DNA of 64,000 nt from Halanaerobiales bacterium (GCA_029981855.1 JARRCS010000012.1:1-64000), one strand, 5' to 3'. Positions 17,341-26,011 are shown, counted from the stretch's first letter. Notes: generated by a model from the sequence alone, not told the origin. Translations and numbers: made by a program.

Positions 17341-17946
17341 ATGAATAATACGATAATTATCCTGGCCTTGCTGGCCGGTCTGGTTAGTCTCCAGTACTGG
17401 CGCGGTAGGAAGATCAATCTATCCATTATCAGGCGGCTAGCAAATGAGCTGGAAAGGATTCTACAGCCGGTGGAGAAGGAATATATCTGGATCGGTGGCT
17501 ATGTAGGGGTTATCGCAGAGTACGAGCTGAAAAAGAAAGAGTTTCCCGGGGTAAAGGCAACTATCTCTCTTTTGCCCCGCCACAGTTTCCTCTATTTTCC
17601 CTTTTCTCTGTTAATCGGGAGGAGGGACCGGGTTTATTTGTTAATTAAATCCGGTCAAAAGCTGACCTCCCGGGTTCACCTTAAACCGGGTAAAAGGGCA
17701 AGAAAACCTGCTCAGGTTGAAGACCTGGAACACGATACAGTCCAGATCGGAAGAACGGTTTTAAAGCGTTGGTATGATGATTTGGATGCTGCTGAAGAGC
17801 TTACCGGGGTTATTAAAGGATTGGCAGACCCTTCAGGTGTAAAGCATATTGCAGTCAATAAGGAAGAGAATGCTTATTATGCGGAGGTTAAGATCACCCA
17901 CAATGCTCCGGTAAAGTTAATTAAGGCCTTTTTGCGTAGTAATTAA
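17341..17946 (+). CDS. Unknown protein with N-terminal membrane segment
   Basis: I do not recognise this 201-residue protein. It begins with one hydrophobic helix (about residues 4-20, IIILALLAGLVSLQYW) followed by a basic stretch, so it is probably a membrane-anchored protein with a cytoplasmic body. The body is basic in the middle (KPGKRARKP near residues 117-125) and has no cysteine or nucleotide-binding motif. ATG 17341 follows a GGTGATT spacer. It sits directly after the ArsA remnant and before a terminator, so it is last in the cstA direction. Base composition is like its neighbours. Confidence 0.7.
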   Translation: MNNTIIILALLAGLVSLQYWRGRKINLSIIRRLANELERILQPVEKEYIWIGGYVGVIAEYELKKKEFPGVKATISLLPRHSFLYFPFSLLIGRRDRVYLLIKSGQKLTSRVHLKPGKRARKPAQVEDLEHDTVQIGRTVLKRWYDDLDAAEELTGVIKGLADPSGVKHIAVNKEENAYYAEVKITHNAPVKLIKAFLRSN

Positions 17947-17960
17947 ATACTATAGGAATT

Positions 17961-17992
17961 TGGGGCCATATTTTGGCCTCTTTAATTTTTTC
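17961..17992 (+). terminator. Rho-independent terminator
   Basis: GGGGCC (17963-17966 region) pairs with GGCCTC (17975-17980) across a short ATATTTT loop with one G-U pair, then TTTAATTTTTTC follows. It ends the cstA-side transcript. The rest of the gap to 18204 is AT-rich with no feature I can defend. Confidence 0.6.
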
Positions 17993-18203
17993 TCGAAACT
18001 TTTATCTAGCAATGATAAAAATCACAGCACTATTATTAATAATACCTTATAATTACTATAGAACAAAATTGACCGTGTGTTATGTATCGTGGGTTATATA
18101 TTAAATTGGTTAATAATCTCTTTAGTTTTGCTTATATGAGGTTTTATTTGAGGGACATTATGAAATAATTAGTTACTGGTATTGCTGGAAAGGGGGAATT
18201 AAC

Positions 18204-19016
18204 ATGGTAGTAAGAAAGATTGTTCATATTGATGAGGATAAATGTAATGGCTGTGGCTTATGTGTACCTGCCTGTCATGAAGGGGCTATTCAGATTATTG
18301 ATGGTAAGGCCAGGGTTATAGATGATAAATTCTGTGATGGACTGGGAGACTGTATAGGTGAATGCCCGCAGGGGGCTATCTCGATTATCGAACGGGAGGC
18401 TGCTGAATATGATGAGGAGGCAGTTAAGGAGAGAATGACCCGGCTACAGAAGGAAGAAAATAGAGAGAAAGCCCACCATAAAAGGGCTCACCACAACGGT
18501 AGGGGTCACTATCACGTCGGCTGCCCCGGCAGCAGGATGATGGATTTAAGAAATACGGAAAAGGAAGAAGAAAAGGGAAAGCAAAAGTCCAATGTCGCAA
18601 AATCCGGAATTTCTTTCAGTTCCGAAGATATCGAACTTAAAATAAAATCCCAGTTAAAACAGTGGCCTGTTCAGTTAATGCTGGTCCCGGAGAAGGCACC
18701 TTATTTTGAGGGGGCCGATCTCTTAATTACTGCAGACTGTGTCCCCTTTGCCTATCCTGACTATCATCTCGACCTGCTGAAAGGCAAGAGTGTAGTCGTT
18801 GGTTGTCCTAAGCTAGATGATAATAGTTATTATATTGATAAATTAACCGCTATTTTCAGGGAAAATGATTTAAGGAGTATCACTGTAGTTTTTATGGAGG
18901 TGCCCTGCTGTTCGGGTCTGGTCAGGGCCGCCGAGATAGCCCTGTTTCAGTCAGGCAAGGATATCCCGCTGAATAAAGTGAAGATTGGAATTAAGGGTGA
19001 TAAGCAAGCCTTGTAG
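18204..19016 (+). CDS. Ferredoxin-domain protein with His-rich linker and conserved C-terminal domain
   Basis: The first 60 residues hold a bacterial 2x[4Fe-4S]-type ferredoxin fold: C14, C17, C20 and C24 form a full motif, but the second (C44, C50, C54) lacks one cysteine of the usual CxxCxxCxxxC. This CDGLGDC variant is common in a clostridial ferredoxin-like family. A charged, His-rich linker (about 90-108, HHKRAHHNGRGHYHVGC) follows, then an alpha/beta domain with ITADCVPFAY, VVGCPKLDD and VPCCSG. The cysteines there may bind another metal or cluster. It is probably a cytoplasmic electron carrier or redox sensor; partners are unknown. ATG 18204 follows AAAGGGGGAA. Confidence 0.8.
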   Translation: MVVRKIVHIDEDKCNGCGLCVPACHEGAIQIIDGKARVIDDKFCDGLGDCIGECPQGAISIIEREAAEYDEEAVKERMTRLQKEENREKAHHKRAHHNGRGHYHVGCPGSRMMDLRNTEKEEEKGKQKSNVAKSGISFSSEDIELKIKSQLKQWPVQLMLVPEKAPYFEGADLLITADCVPFAYPDYHLDLLKGKSVVVGCPKLDDNSYYIDKLTAIFRENDLRSITVVFMEVPCCSGLVRAAEIALFQSGKDIPLNKVKIGIKGDKQAL

Positions 19017-19081
19017 AAAGCCGTCTTATTTTAGCTTATCTTTTTTTCCATGCCTAATATGGAATTTGCTGAAAAAAGATG

Positions 19082-19118
19082 AAAGTTCCGGGGTGATTAG
19101 ATTCCCGGAACTTTTTCT
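19082..19118 (+). terminator. Terminator between convergent genes
   Basis: AAAGTTCCGGG (19082-19092) and CCCGGAACTTT (19104-19114) form a perfect 11-bp stem, followed by TTCTTTC. It ends the ferredoxin transcript and overlaps the last codons of the convergent ATP-grasp gene. Confidence 0.75.
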
Positions 19119-20101
19119 TTCATTCGATCTACATAATGTCTTTCCAGAGCCAGAGAGACTATTCTCTTGATTATCTCATTATATTCAATTCCTGCCGCCC
19201 TGGCCATGGTGATGAAAGAGGAACGGTCAGCCTTAAGACTGGGTAAGGTATTTAGTTCAATTACATAGATTTTGCCCTCATTGGTCATCCGGAGGTCTAC
19301 CCTGGCATAATCAGAACATCCAATAGCTTTATAGGCTTTGATAGCCAGTCCTTTAATTTTCTTATGGATGTCATCAGGGATAAAGGCAGGACAGATCTGT
19401 TGCATGGAGCGGGTATTTTTATTCTGTTGGGTATTTATATTATCAATATTGTTAAATCTCAACTCAAGGACCGGCAGGATTTCAGGCTGCTCATTGCCCC
19501 AGATTCCGACCGTAAACTCCCTGCCCGGAACAAATTCCTCTACCAGTGCTGCCTGCTGATAGCGGATATGTATTTCTCTGACCTTTTCCCGTAGCTGAAG
19601 ATGATTTCTGACCACACTATTATAATCAATACCGAAACTGGCCCCCTCATGTAAGGGCTTAACAAAGAGAGGAAAGCTTAAATCTTTCCTTAGCTCTTCT
19701 TCATAATGATTGAATACCTGGAAGGAAGGGGTTGGGATGCCTTTGCCGAGCAGGGTATATTTGGTCAAATCCTTGTAAAGGGCGGTGAAATGAGCCTTCA
19801 TACTGGAGCTTGTAAAGGGTAGTCCAGTTTTCTCTAATAGGGCGGCCGTTATTACCTGACTATTTTTTTCCTGCACTCCGGTAGAGTAATTAAAGATCAG
19901 ATCAGGTTTCTCCTGCTGAACATTGGCCAGGAAATTTTCATCAACCGGTAAGAGGATGGTCTGACATCCGGAACTTTCCAGGGCTTTCTTAATACATTTG
20001 ACAGCAATTTCCATCTTTTTAGCATTATATAGCTCTTCCGGAGTGGGTGAATCTATTTCGTAGGGGGTATAGGCAAGACCAACTTTAAGATTATTAAGCA
20101 C
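19097..20101 (-). CDS. ATP-grasp ligase, D-alanine-D-alanine ligase-like
   Basis: The protein (334 residues) has the ATP-grasp layout: an N-terminal pre-domain, the lysine-bearing PLFVKPLHEGASFGI (ATP grip), LVEEFVPGREFTVGI and the metal-binding ARVDLRM plus IELNTLPSLK. This resembles D-Ala-D-Ala ligase, where the last motif is normally EVNTLPG. True Ddl enzymes keep a KPxxxGSS loop, here KPLHEGAS, so a different amino acid or peptide ligase is quite possible. The gene stands alone on the minus strand. The start is GTG at 20101 with GAGGTGG about 6 nt upstream. Confidence 0.8.
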   Translation of the reverse strand: MLNNLKVGLAYTPYEIDSPTPEELYNAKKMEIAVKCIKKALESSGCQTILLPVDENFLANVQQEKPDLIFNYSTGVQEKNSQVITAALLEKTGLPFTSSSMKAHFTALYKDLTKYTLLGKGIPTPSFQVFNHYEEELRKDLSFPLFVKPLHEGASFGIDYNSVVRNHLQLREKVREIHIRYQQAALVEEFVPGREFTVGIWGNEQPEILPVLELRFNNIDNINTQQNKNTRSMQQICPAFIPDDIHKKIKGLAIKAYKAIGCSDYARVDLRMTNEGKIYVIELNTLPSLKADRSSFITMARAAGIEYNEIIKRIVSLALERHYVDRMKEKVPGI

Positions 20102-20476
20102 TTAAACCACCTCTTCAAATATTATATTAGAGTATTTTGGATAAATTGGCTTTATCACAGATATAATTTAATATAATTAATTTACCTATTAATTATACTC
20201 TTATAATCATGAATAATCAATATAATTTAAAAATATATAACTGAAAAAGTAATTCATTATTTAATTAAAATCATCTAAACCAACATATGTTCATCCAGAC
20301 ATAAGGGGAAATTATGTTTGTATAAATAATTATTAATTTAAGTATTACTAAGAAATAATGAGAATATCATAGGAATTTTCTCTAATTATACCGTAAACAA
20401 CATTAATCATGAAATTAAATTAAATATAGTCTTTGATTTTTTTATCAATAGCTAATAAAATTATCTTATAAACTAC

Positions 20477-20493
20477 TGATATATTATATATCA
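20477..20493 (+). promoter_or_regulatory. Perfect 17-bp palindrome upstream of the GntR gene
   Basis: TGATATAT, a central T and ATATATCA make a perfect dyad 46 bp before the GTG start of the GntR-family regulator, a plausible autoregulatory operator. The surrounding gap 20102-20538 (437 bp) is very AT-rich; I see no gene, terminator or convincing promoter in it. AT-rich sequence makes such dyads easier by chance, which lowers confidence. Confidence 0.45.
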
Positions 20494-20538
20494 TATATTA
20501 ATGCAAATTAATCTTCGGTATCTCGAGGAAGTGGTTTT

Positions 20539-21192
20539 GTGAAGATTATAAAAGAAAATATTACTGACCAAATTTATAACGTGTTAAAAGAAAAGATAAT
20601 AAGACGTGATATAAAACCTGGGGAACAGATTAACCCTAAAGATATCGCCAATAAATATGATATTAGTATTATGCCGGTCAGGGATGCTTTATTAAGGTTG
20701 GTAAATAAAGGATTAGTGGTGAATAAATCAAGGGTTGGATTTTTCGTGAAATCTTTTTCCTGTAAAGAAATTAAAGAGATTATGGAACTAAGAAAAATGT
20801 TTGAAACCTATTGTCTAAGAGAAAATTTTGATTTGCTGGATAAAATACGAATCAAACGAATAAAAAATTATATGTCTGCTATTGAGGGAAACTTAACCAG
20901 GGAAGAATTTGATAAAATTGATTTTGAACTACATGATTACTTTATTAATGTATCTAATAATAGTTATTTGATTAAAAATTACTCTCAATTAATTGATTTC
21001 TTTCATTTATTCAGAGGATTAGATATTGACCGCCTTAAAGAAGCTCATCAGGAACATCAGGAAATTTTAAATGCAATTTTGGATAATGATAGGTCAAAGG
21101 CGGTAGAAAAATTAGAAAGACATATTGAAATGGTAACTTTAGCAATTTTAAATAACTTAAAAGGAGACCAGGATACTAGCAGCGCATCCTGA
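20539..21192 (+). CDS. GntR-family regulator, FadR/FCD subfamily
   Basis: The protein (217 residues) has an N-terminal winged helix (about 8-72; KPGEQINPKDIA, then MPVRDALLRLVNKGLV) and an all-helical FCD effector domain (about 80-210). FCD regulators usually sense carboxylates such as hexuronates, gluconate, lactate or pyruvate. The genes downstream (LarA-like enzyme, TRAP transporter, KDG kinase and KDPG aldolase) act on hydroxy acids and sugar acids, so it is likely their regulator (inference). GTG 20539 follows GAGGAAG at 20524-20530. Lower GC than the rest of the window extends from here to about 27 kb. Confidence 0.9.
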   Translation: MKIIKENITDQIYNVLKEKIIRRDIKPGEQINPKDIANKYDISIMPVRDALLRLVNKGLVVNKSRVGFFVKSFSCKEIKEIMELRKMFETYCLRENFDLLDKIRIKRIKNYMSAIEGNLTREEFDKIDFELHDYFINVSNNSYLIKNYSQLIDFFHLFRGLDIDRLKEAHQEHQEILNAILDNDRSKAVEKLERHIEMVTLAILNNLKGDQDTSSAS

Positions 21193-21513
21193 TAAGAAAC
21201 ATAATTAATATAAGAATATTGATATGTTTTATTTAATATATATATAATTTAATAATAGAAATTATTTTCCAATTATACTTTATAAGATAATAAGTTAATC
21301 AAAGTTATAAGATTATAAGATTATAAGCCCTCTTGATAATACTTTTGTTACTAATAATAGGGGGTGATTTTTTTTTTAATATAGTTTATAGTTTGTATAA
21401 TATGAGGAACTGTGTTTAATAATTTGGAATAAATTTAAGAAAAGGGAATGATGGACTAGGGTTTTTGGTACTGGTTGTTTCTGGACAGGCATTATACAAT
21501 AATTTATGGCTAA

Positions 21514-21603
21514 ACTAAGGAAGAAGTTTTACTTGATAATAATAAGCCGGTAGTTACTTGCGATAAATCAATGGATATGTTTGAAGGGGTTGTTTTAGTA
21601 TGA
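21514..21603 (+). pseudogene. 3'-terminal scrap of an unidentified gene, ATGA-coupled to the larA homologue
   Basis: A frame of 29 codons (with KPVVTCDKSMDMFEGVVLV at its end) closes with a TGA at 21601-21603 that overlaps the next ATG as ATGA, the classic form of translational coupling. It is broken upstream by TAA at 21511 and has no start, so it looks like the tail of a gene that once preceded larA. I do not recognise the family. The rest of the 407-bp gap 21193-21599 holds TTATAAGA-type short direct repeats (21302-21327) and a TATAAT at 21396-21401. Confidence 0.4.
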
Positions 21604-22865
21604 AAGTTGATTTCTATTACCCGGAAATTGCAGGTGTCGAAATTCCTGACAAAAATTTGTTGGGAGTATTCAAACCTAACATTAGGGATTGTAATCTTAA
21701 TGTAGAAGATTTAATATTAGAAACCCTAAATAAACCAATTAGTACTAAAAAATTAAACCAGGAGCTAAACTCAGGGGACAAGATTTTAATTCTATCAGAT
21801 GATAATACCCGTGCTACCCCGGTTGATAAGATTTTAAAAGTTTTATTGCCTTATCTCCATGATCTAGGGATTAAAAAAGAAGATATTATCATTCTGATGG
21901 CATTAGCAACTCATAGACCTATGAGTCGGCAAGAATTAATTTCTAAGTTGGGACAGCAAATAGTTGAGGAGTATAAGGTAGTCAACCATCTCTGGGATAA
22001 GGAAGAACAAAATATTTATTACGGGAAAACCTCAAAAGGTATTAAAGTATATGGAAATAAATTAGTAAAGGAAGCTGATTTTATTATCGGATTAGGTCAC
22101 ATAGTACCTCACAGGGTAGCAGGATTTTCAGGAGGAGGAAAGATTGCTCAACCAGGTGTGTGTACAGGAGTAACAACTGGTGAGACTCACTGGATGAGTG
22201 CTTTGGTTCCGGGTACTGAAATTATAGGAAAAAGGGATAATCTAATTAGGGAACAAATAGATGAAGCTGCTAGACTAATGGGATTAAACTTTATAATTAA
22301 CGTAGTGCAGGATCTAAAAGGGAGAGTAGTAGGGGTATTTGCTGGCGATCTAGTTGATGCTCATCGTGTAGGGTGTGAATTAGCTAAAGAAGTGTATGGG
22401 GTCAAGATTCCAAAAGCTGATATCATTATTACAGATTCATATCCGGCTGATATTGAATTATGGCAGGCGGCAAAAGGAATTTATTCTTCCGAGTTAGTGG
22501 TTAAAGAAAATGGCTATGTTATATTAGTAACCCCCTGTCCTGAGGGAGTGGCTAAAACCCATCCTGAAATCGAAGAATTTGGATATCAAACTTTAGAAGA
22601 AACAGAAAAGCTTATAAATGAAGGAAAATTAAAAGAGATGAGTGTAGCTGCTCATTTAGTTCATGTTGGTAGGGTTATAAAAGAAAAGGCTAATGGAATT
22701 TTGGTTTCACCCAATATCCCTAATGAAGTTAAAGAGAAATTAGGTTTTATTTCAGCTGATTCTGTACAAGAAGCATTATCTTATGCTTTAAATAAAAAAG
22801 GTAAAGATGCTTCTGTTGTTGTTATGTTACATGCAGGTGAGATTTTACCAATTAATTCAGAATAA
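21600..22865 (+). CDS. LarA-family nickel-pincer hydroxyacid racemase/epimerase
   Basis: The protein (421 residues) belongs to the lactate racemase superfamily (DUF2088 N-terminal domain). Residues expected for the nickel-pincer cofactor site align at a constant offset to L. plantarum LarA: H105 (LATHRPMS), H171 (VPHRVAGFSGGGK), K181 (cofactor-linking lysine) and H197 (GETHW, nickel ligand). D68 and R71 lie in LSDDNTRATP. Characterised relatives act on lactate, malate, phenyllactate, hydroxyglutarate and on D-gluconate at C2. With a TRAP transporter, KDG kinase and KDPG aldolase nearby, an aldonate 2-epimerase is an attractive reading. LarB, LarC and LarE, which make the cofactor, are not in the window. 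ATG at 21600 follows AAGGGG. Confidence 0.85.
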   Translation: MKVDFYYPEIAGVEIPDKNLLGVFKPNIRDCNLNVEDLILETLNKPISTKKLNQELNSGDKILILSDDNTRATPVDKILKVLLPYLHDLGIKKEDIIILMALATHRPMSRQELISKLGQQIVEEYKVVNHLWDKEEQNIYYGKTSKGIKVYGNKLVKEADFIIGLGHIVPHRVAGFSGGGKIAQPGVCTGVTTGETHWMSALVPGTEIIGKRDNLIREQIDEAARLMGLNFIINVVQDLKGRVVGVFAGDLVDAHRVGCELAKEVYGVKIPKADIIITDSYPADIELWQAAKGIYSSELVVKENGYVILVTPCPEGVAKTHPEIEEFGYQTLEETEKLINEGKLKEMSVAAHLVHVGRVIKEKANGILVSPNIPNEVKEKLGFISADSVQEALSYALNKKGKDASVVVMLHAGEILPINSE

Positions 22866-22934
22866 TATTATAGGGAATTATAGGAGCTTTTTACTTTTTA
22901 ATATAGGATGAATATTTTAGGATATTAAAACATC

Positions 22935-22951
22935 GTTACACAATGTGGAAC
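22935..22951 (+). promoter_or_regulatory. Near-palindrome upstream of the URO-D-like gene
   Basis: GTTACACA and TGTGGAAC around a central A form a 17-bp dyad with one mismatched pair, in the gap 22866-23106. It could be a regulator site. The same sequence is not repeated elsewhere in the window that I can see, so this is a weak call. Confidence 0.3.
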
Positions 22952-23106
22952 GAAAGGATTCAATACTAGAGTTATGACAATCTAAACCCAAAATGTTCAT
23001 TGAAAAATTAATATATAAAATGTCAAAAGGAGTGTTTATAGCTAATGTTACTTTATTTAACGCGCAAAAAAAATGTAGCTTATTTTAACCAATGGGGGTG
23101 TTTTTG

Positions 23107-24252
23107 TTGAGTATGACATCAAGAGAGAGAGTTTTAGCAGCAGTAAATTTATCTATTCCGGACAGGGTTCCCATGGATTTAGGAGGTAGTACTTGCTCAA
23201 CTATTACTATAGAACCTTATCTAACATTAAAGAAGATGCTCGGTTTTGAAGGGGAAGCAAACATAGTCACGAAAATATACCAGACAGTTTTTGTCGATAG
23301 GCCTGTGGCAGAAGCCCTTAATGTAGATACCTGTATGGTTCATGCCAGAGATCCAAAACTACCACCACAAGAATCTCCAGATTTATTTACCAGCGATTGG
23401 GGAATAACATACCAACGAACCAGTAAAGGTGATAATTTTTATTGGGATATTGTTAAAAACCCTTTAAAGGGAGCTACTATTGAAGACTTAGAGAATTATC
23501 CCTGGCCTGACCCATTTTCTCCTGAAAGAACAGAAGGATTAAAACAAGAAGCTAAAAAGCTGCATGAGGAAACAGATTATGCAGTTATTGGTAATATTGG
23601 TTTTTCCGGTATTTTCGAGGCCAGTTGGATGCTCAGAGGATTTGAAGACTTCTTAGTCGATCTTATGGTTAACAAGGATTTTGCACATGCTCTATTACGA
23701 AAAGTAACTAATATAATGATTGATAGATATAAGGGTTTTTTAGACGAAGTAAAAGATTATCTTGATTTAGTTTTCATTGGTGATGATCTGGCTACTCAGG
23801 CAGCCCCCATTATGTCAGTTGAAACTTATCGGGAAATGATAAAACCCTATCAGAAAGAGTACTTTGAATTTGTTAAAAGTTATTCTGGTAAAAAATTAAT
23901 CTATCATAGTTGTGGAAATATTGTACCTATATTAAATGACCTAATTGAGATAGGTGTTAATGCAATTAATCCGGTACAGGTTTCTGCAGATAATATGGAT
24001 CCAATTTATCTTAAAGAAAAGTTTGGTGACAGGGTTTGTTTCTGGGGAAGTGTAGATACTCAAAGGGTTATGAGTAAAGGTACACCTGAGGAAGTACGTA
24101 AAGAGGTCCTGGAAAGAATTAAAGTATTTGGTCAGAATGGCGGTTTTGTTTTGGCTCCGGTTCACAACGTACAGTTTGATGTTCCGGCCGAGAATGTTCT
24201 TGCCCTTTACGAAACTGGCTATAAGTATGGAAAATATCCATTAGATGTTTAA
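23107..24252 (+). CDS. Uroporphyrinogen decarboxylase-fold protein (URO-D/methyltransferase family)
   Basis: The protein (381 residues) has the URO-D superfamily entry SRERVLAAVN...PDRVPMDLGG, the central VFIGDDLATQ, SCGNIVPILNDLIEIG and the closing GGFVLAPVHNVQFDVPAEN. Such stand-alone members in anaerobes are mostly cobamide-dependent methyltransferases or enzymes of unknown sugar or aromatic metabolism, not haem enzymes. The CH/SCG motif that binds zinc in methyltransferases is partly present (HSCG). Proximity to the LarA-like and TRAP genes points to catabolism of the imported acid, unproven. TTG at 23107 is chosen because GGGGGTG (23094-23100) is 6 nt upstream; ATG 23113 is the alternative. 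Confidence 0.8.
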   Translation: MSMTSRERVLAAVNLSIPDRVPMDLGGSTCSTITIEPYLTLKKMLGFEGEANIVTKIYQTVFVDRPVAEALNVDTCMVHARDPKLPPQESPDLFTSDWGITYQRTSKGDNFYWDIVKNPLKGATIEDLENYPWPDPFSPERTEGLKQEAKKLHEETDYAVIGNIGFSGIFEASWMLRGFEDFLVDLMVNKDFAHALLRKVTNIMIDRYKGFLDEVKDYLDLVFIGDDLATQAAPIMSVETYREMIKPYQKEYFEFVKSYSGKKLIYHSCGNIVPILNDLIEIGVNAINPVQVSADNMDPIYLKEKFGDRVCFWGSVDTQRVMSKGTPEEVRKEVLERIKVFGQNGGFVLAPVHNVQFDVPAENVLALYETGYKYGKYPLDV

Positions 24253-24360
24253 TAAAAAATGTCAAATTAATAAATTTACTATATATTTCACAGCAATATA
24301 CCAGGTATAAGATATAATTTTAGATAAAGCAATTTATTTTAGCAATTATTTATTAGTGGT

Positions 24361-24370
24361 AGGAGGTGAT
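24361..24370 (+). promoter_or_regulatory. Orphan perfect Shine-Dalgarno in the dctP leader
   Basis: AGGAGGTGAT is a ten-base match to the anti-SD, about 90 nt upstream of the dctP ATG, and only a seven-codon frame (TTG 24382) follows. A TATAAT at 24313-24318 upstream suggests it lies in the 5' leader. It parallels the orphan site before the ABC binding-protein gene at 9311-9320. Confidence 0.4.
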
Positions 24371-24460
24371 ACAAAAAATAATTGAATAGAATATTATTAA
24401 AATAATAGAAAACATTGGAAAAACTTAAAAAATGTAAAAATTTAAGGAGGATTTTAAAAC

Positions 24461-25441
24461 ATGAAAAAGAATTATCTGAAAATTATTGTTCTATCTTTAT
24501 TTTTAACATTTGTTGTCAGTAGTCTGGTTGGAGCTACAACTCTAAAGATTGCTAACTATTATGCGGTAGATCACCCTGTAAACCAAATATTAAGAGAAAC
24601 ATTTAAGCCTATGGTAGAAGAAGGAACTAATGGAGAGATTAAGGTACAAATATATCCTAATAATCAGTTGGGTGCTGAGGTTGAGTTCTGTGAAGGCGTA
24701 AAACTGGGGACAATTGAAATGGCTATGTCTGGTAATATGTGGGAAAACTATGTGCCTATCTTTAAGGTAAATCAGTTACCATATATGTTTGTTAACTATG
24801 ACCATGCTAATGCAGTACTAAATGGTCCTATTGGTGAAAAAATTTATAGCCATTTAGAAAAGATAGGAGTTAAAGTGCTGGCATCATTCCCAAATGGATT
24901 TAGGGTTGTATCTAATAATAAAAAGCCAATTCGCTCTATCGAAGATTGTAAAGGTATCAAACTACGTGTTTTCCAGGGTGAAGTTATTATTAAAGAAATG
25001 AAGGCTTTAGGTTTTGATACCGTTGTTATGCCTTTTAGTGAAATCTTTACTGCCTTACAGCAGGGGGTTGTTGACGGGCAGGATAATCCACTTGCCACTG
25101 CTTACTATGCAGGTTGGTATGACGTACAAAAATATGTTGCTATTACAAATCATATGTATAGCCCAGGATATATAGTTATAAATAAAAGGGTTTGGGATAA
25201 GCTTTCTGTAGAGCAACAAGATTTACTTAAAGAGGCAGCTCGGGTTACTGCTGAAAAAATATTAGATGCAGTTCGCAGCCAGACTGATGAAATAGTTAAA
25301 GAGATTACTAGTAAGGGTGTTATTGTAACCCATCCTGACCTGAAACCTTTTATTGAAAAGGTCCAGCCAATAATAAATGAATACCGTGAAAAGTATCCTA
25401 TCATTGATGAGATTCAAGAACTGGGTAAAGAATACCTTTAA
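24461..25441 (+). CDS. dctP: TRAP transporter solute-binding protein (DctP family)
   Basis: This extracytoplasmic binding protein (326 residues) captures an organic or sugar acid for the DctQM permease. The signal peptide spans about residues 1-25 (IIVLSLFLTFVVSSLVGA). The mature part shows the DctP pattern: TLKIANYYAVDHPVN at the N terminus, the KGIKLRVFQG segment that carries the conserved arginine binding the ligand carboxylate, and VDGQDNPLATAY. Sugar-acid TRAP binders look like this, but the ligand needs structure or binding data. AAGGAGG lies 10 nt before ATG 24461. A 14-bp hairpin follows its stop. Confidence 0.94.
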   Translation: MKKNYLKIIVLSLFLTFVVSSLVGATTLKIANYYAVDHPVNQILRETFKPMVEEGTNGEIKVQIYPNNQLGAEVEFCEGVKLGTIEMAMSGNMWENYVPIFKVNQLPYMFVNYDHANAVLNGPIGEKIYSHLEKIGVKVLASFPNGFRVVSNNKKPIRSIEDCKGIKLRVFQGEVIIKEMKALGFDTVVMPFSEIFTALQQGVVDGQDNPLATAYYAGWYDVQKYVAITNHMYSPGYIVINKRVWDKLSVEQQDLLKEAARVTAEKILDAVRSQTDEIVKEITSKGVIVTHPDLKPFIEKVQPIINEYREKYPIIDEIQELGKEYL

Positions 25442-25462
25442 TTCGTTAAATGAAATTATTGG

Positions 25463-25493
25463 CCAGGTACTGGTTTTTCAAACCAGTACCTGG
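25463..25493 (+). other. Intercistronic RNA hairpin after dctP
   Basis: CCAGGTACTGGTTT (25463-25476) and AAACCAGTACCTGG (25480-25493) are exact reverse complements, giving a 14-bp stem with a 3-nt loop. Only TCTTTGAA follows, so it is a poor terminator. It probably protects dctP mRNA or attenuates dctQM. Confidence 0.65.
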
Positions 25494-25504
25494 TCTTTGA
25501 AGGG

Positions 25505-26011
25505 ATGATGATTTTGAATAAAGCTCTTAATACCTTATATAAGATTGTGGAATTATTAATGATAATTATGTTAGTACTAATGGTTTTTTCAATTTTTTTA
25601 AATATAATCTTCAGGTATTTTGGATCAGCATTTTCCTGGGTAGATGAAGTAAGCAGATTAACCTTTGTATGGATGTCATTTTTAGCTGTTACAGTAGCTT
25701 TCAAAAAGGGTTTGCATCCGTCCTTTGATATAATACTGGAAAAATTAGATAATAAAAAGGCTAAAGTATTGTTAACCATTATTAACTTGTCAATCTTGGT
25801 TTTTTTACTCATTCTTTTAAAAGGCAGTATAGACTATAATACCCAGATATACTTTCAACGAACAGCAATTTTAGGAATTTCAGTATCATGGAAATATTCT
25901 GCGATTCCAGTTACAACAGTTATAATGTTTCTGGAGACAATAAATAAACTTATTATGATCTGGAAAAAAGATGAGATAGAAATAAAACAAAGCAAAGGTG
26001 GGGTGTTATAG
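25505..26011 (+). CDS. dctQ: TRAP transporter small permease (DctQ family)
   Basis: The protein (168 residues) has four hydrophobic helices, the length and topology of DctQ, the small membrane subunit that joins the binding protein to DctM. The VDEVSRLTFVWMSFLAVTVAFKKG region is the family signature (W-x-DE-x-R and the following GA/VAF segment). The stop TAG at 26009-26011 abuts the ATG of dctM. The start is uncertain: ATG 25505 and 25508 sit on top of AAGGG (25500-25504), so TTG 25514, nine bases beyond it, is a good alternative. Confidence 0.88.
   Translation: MMILNKALNTLYKIVELLMIIMLVLMVFSIFLNIIFRYFGSAFSWVDEVSRLTFVWMSFLAVTVAFKKGLHPSFDIILEKLDNKKAKVLLTIINLSILVFLLILLKGSIDYNTQIYFQRTAILGISVSWKYSAIPVTTVIMFLETINKLIMIWKKDEIEIKQSKGGVL

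Noticed and set aside
21302-21327. TTATAAGA short direct repeats as an iteron or CRISPR-like array
   Set aside because: Units are about 9 bp, without spacers, in AT-rich sequence; most likely slippage.
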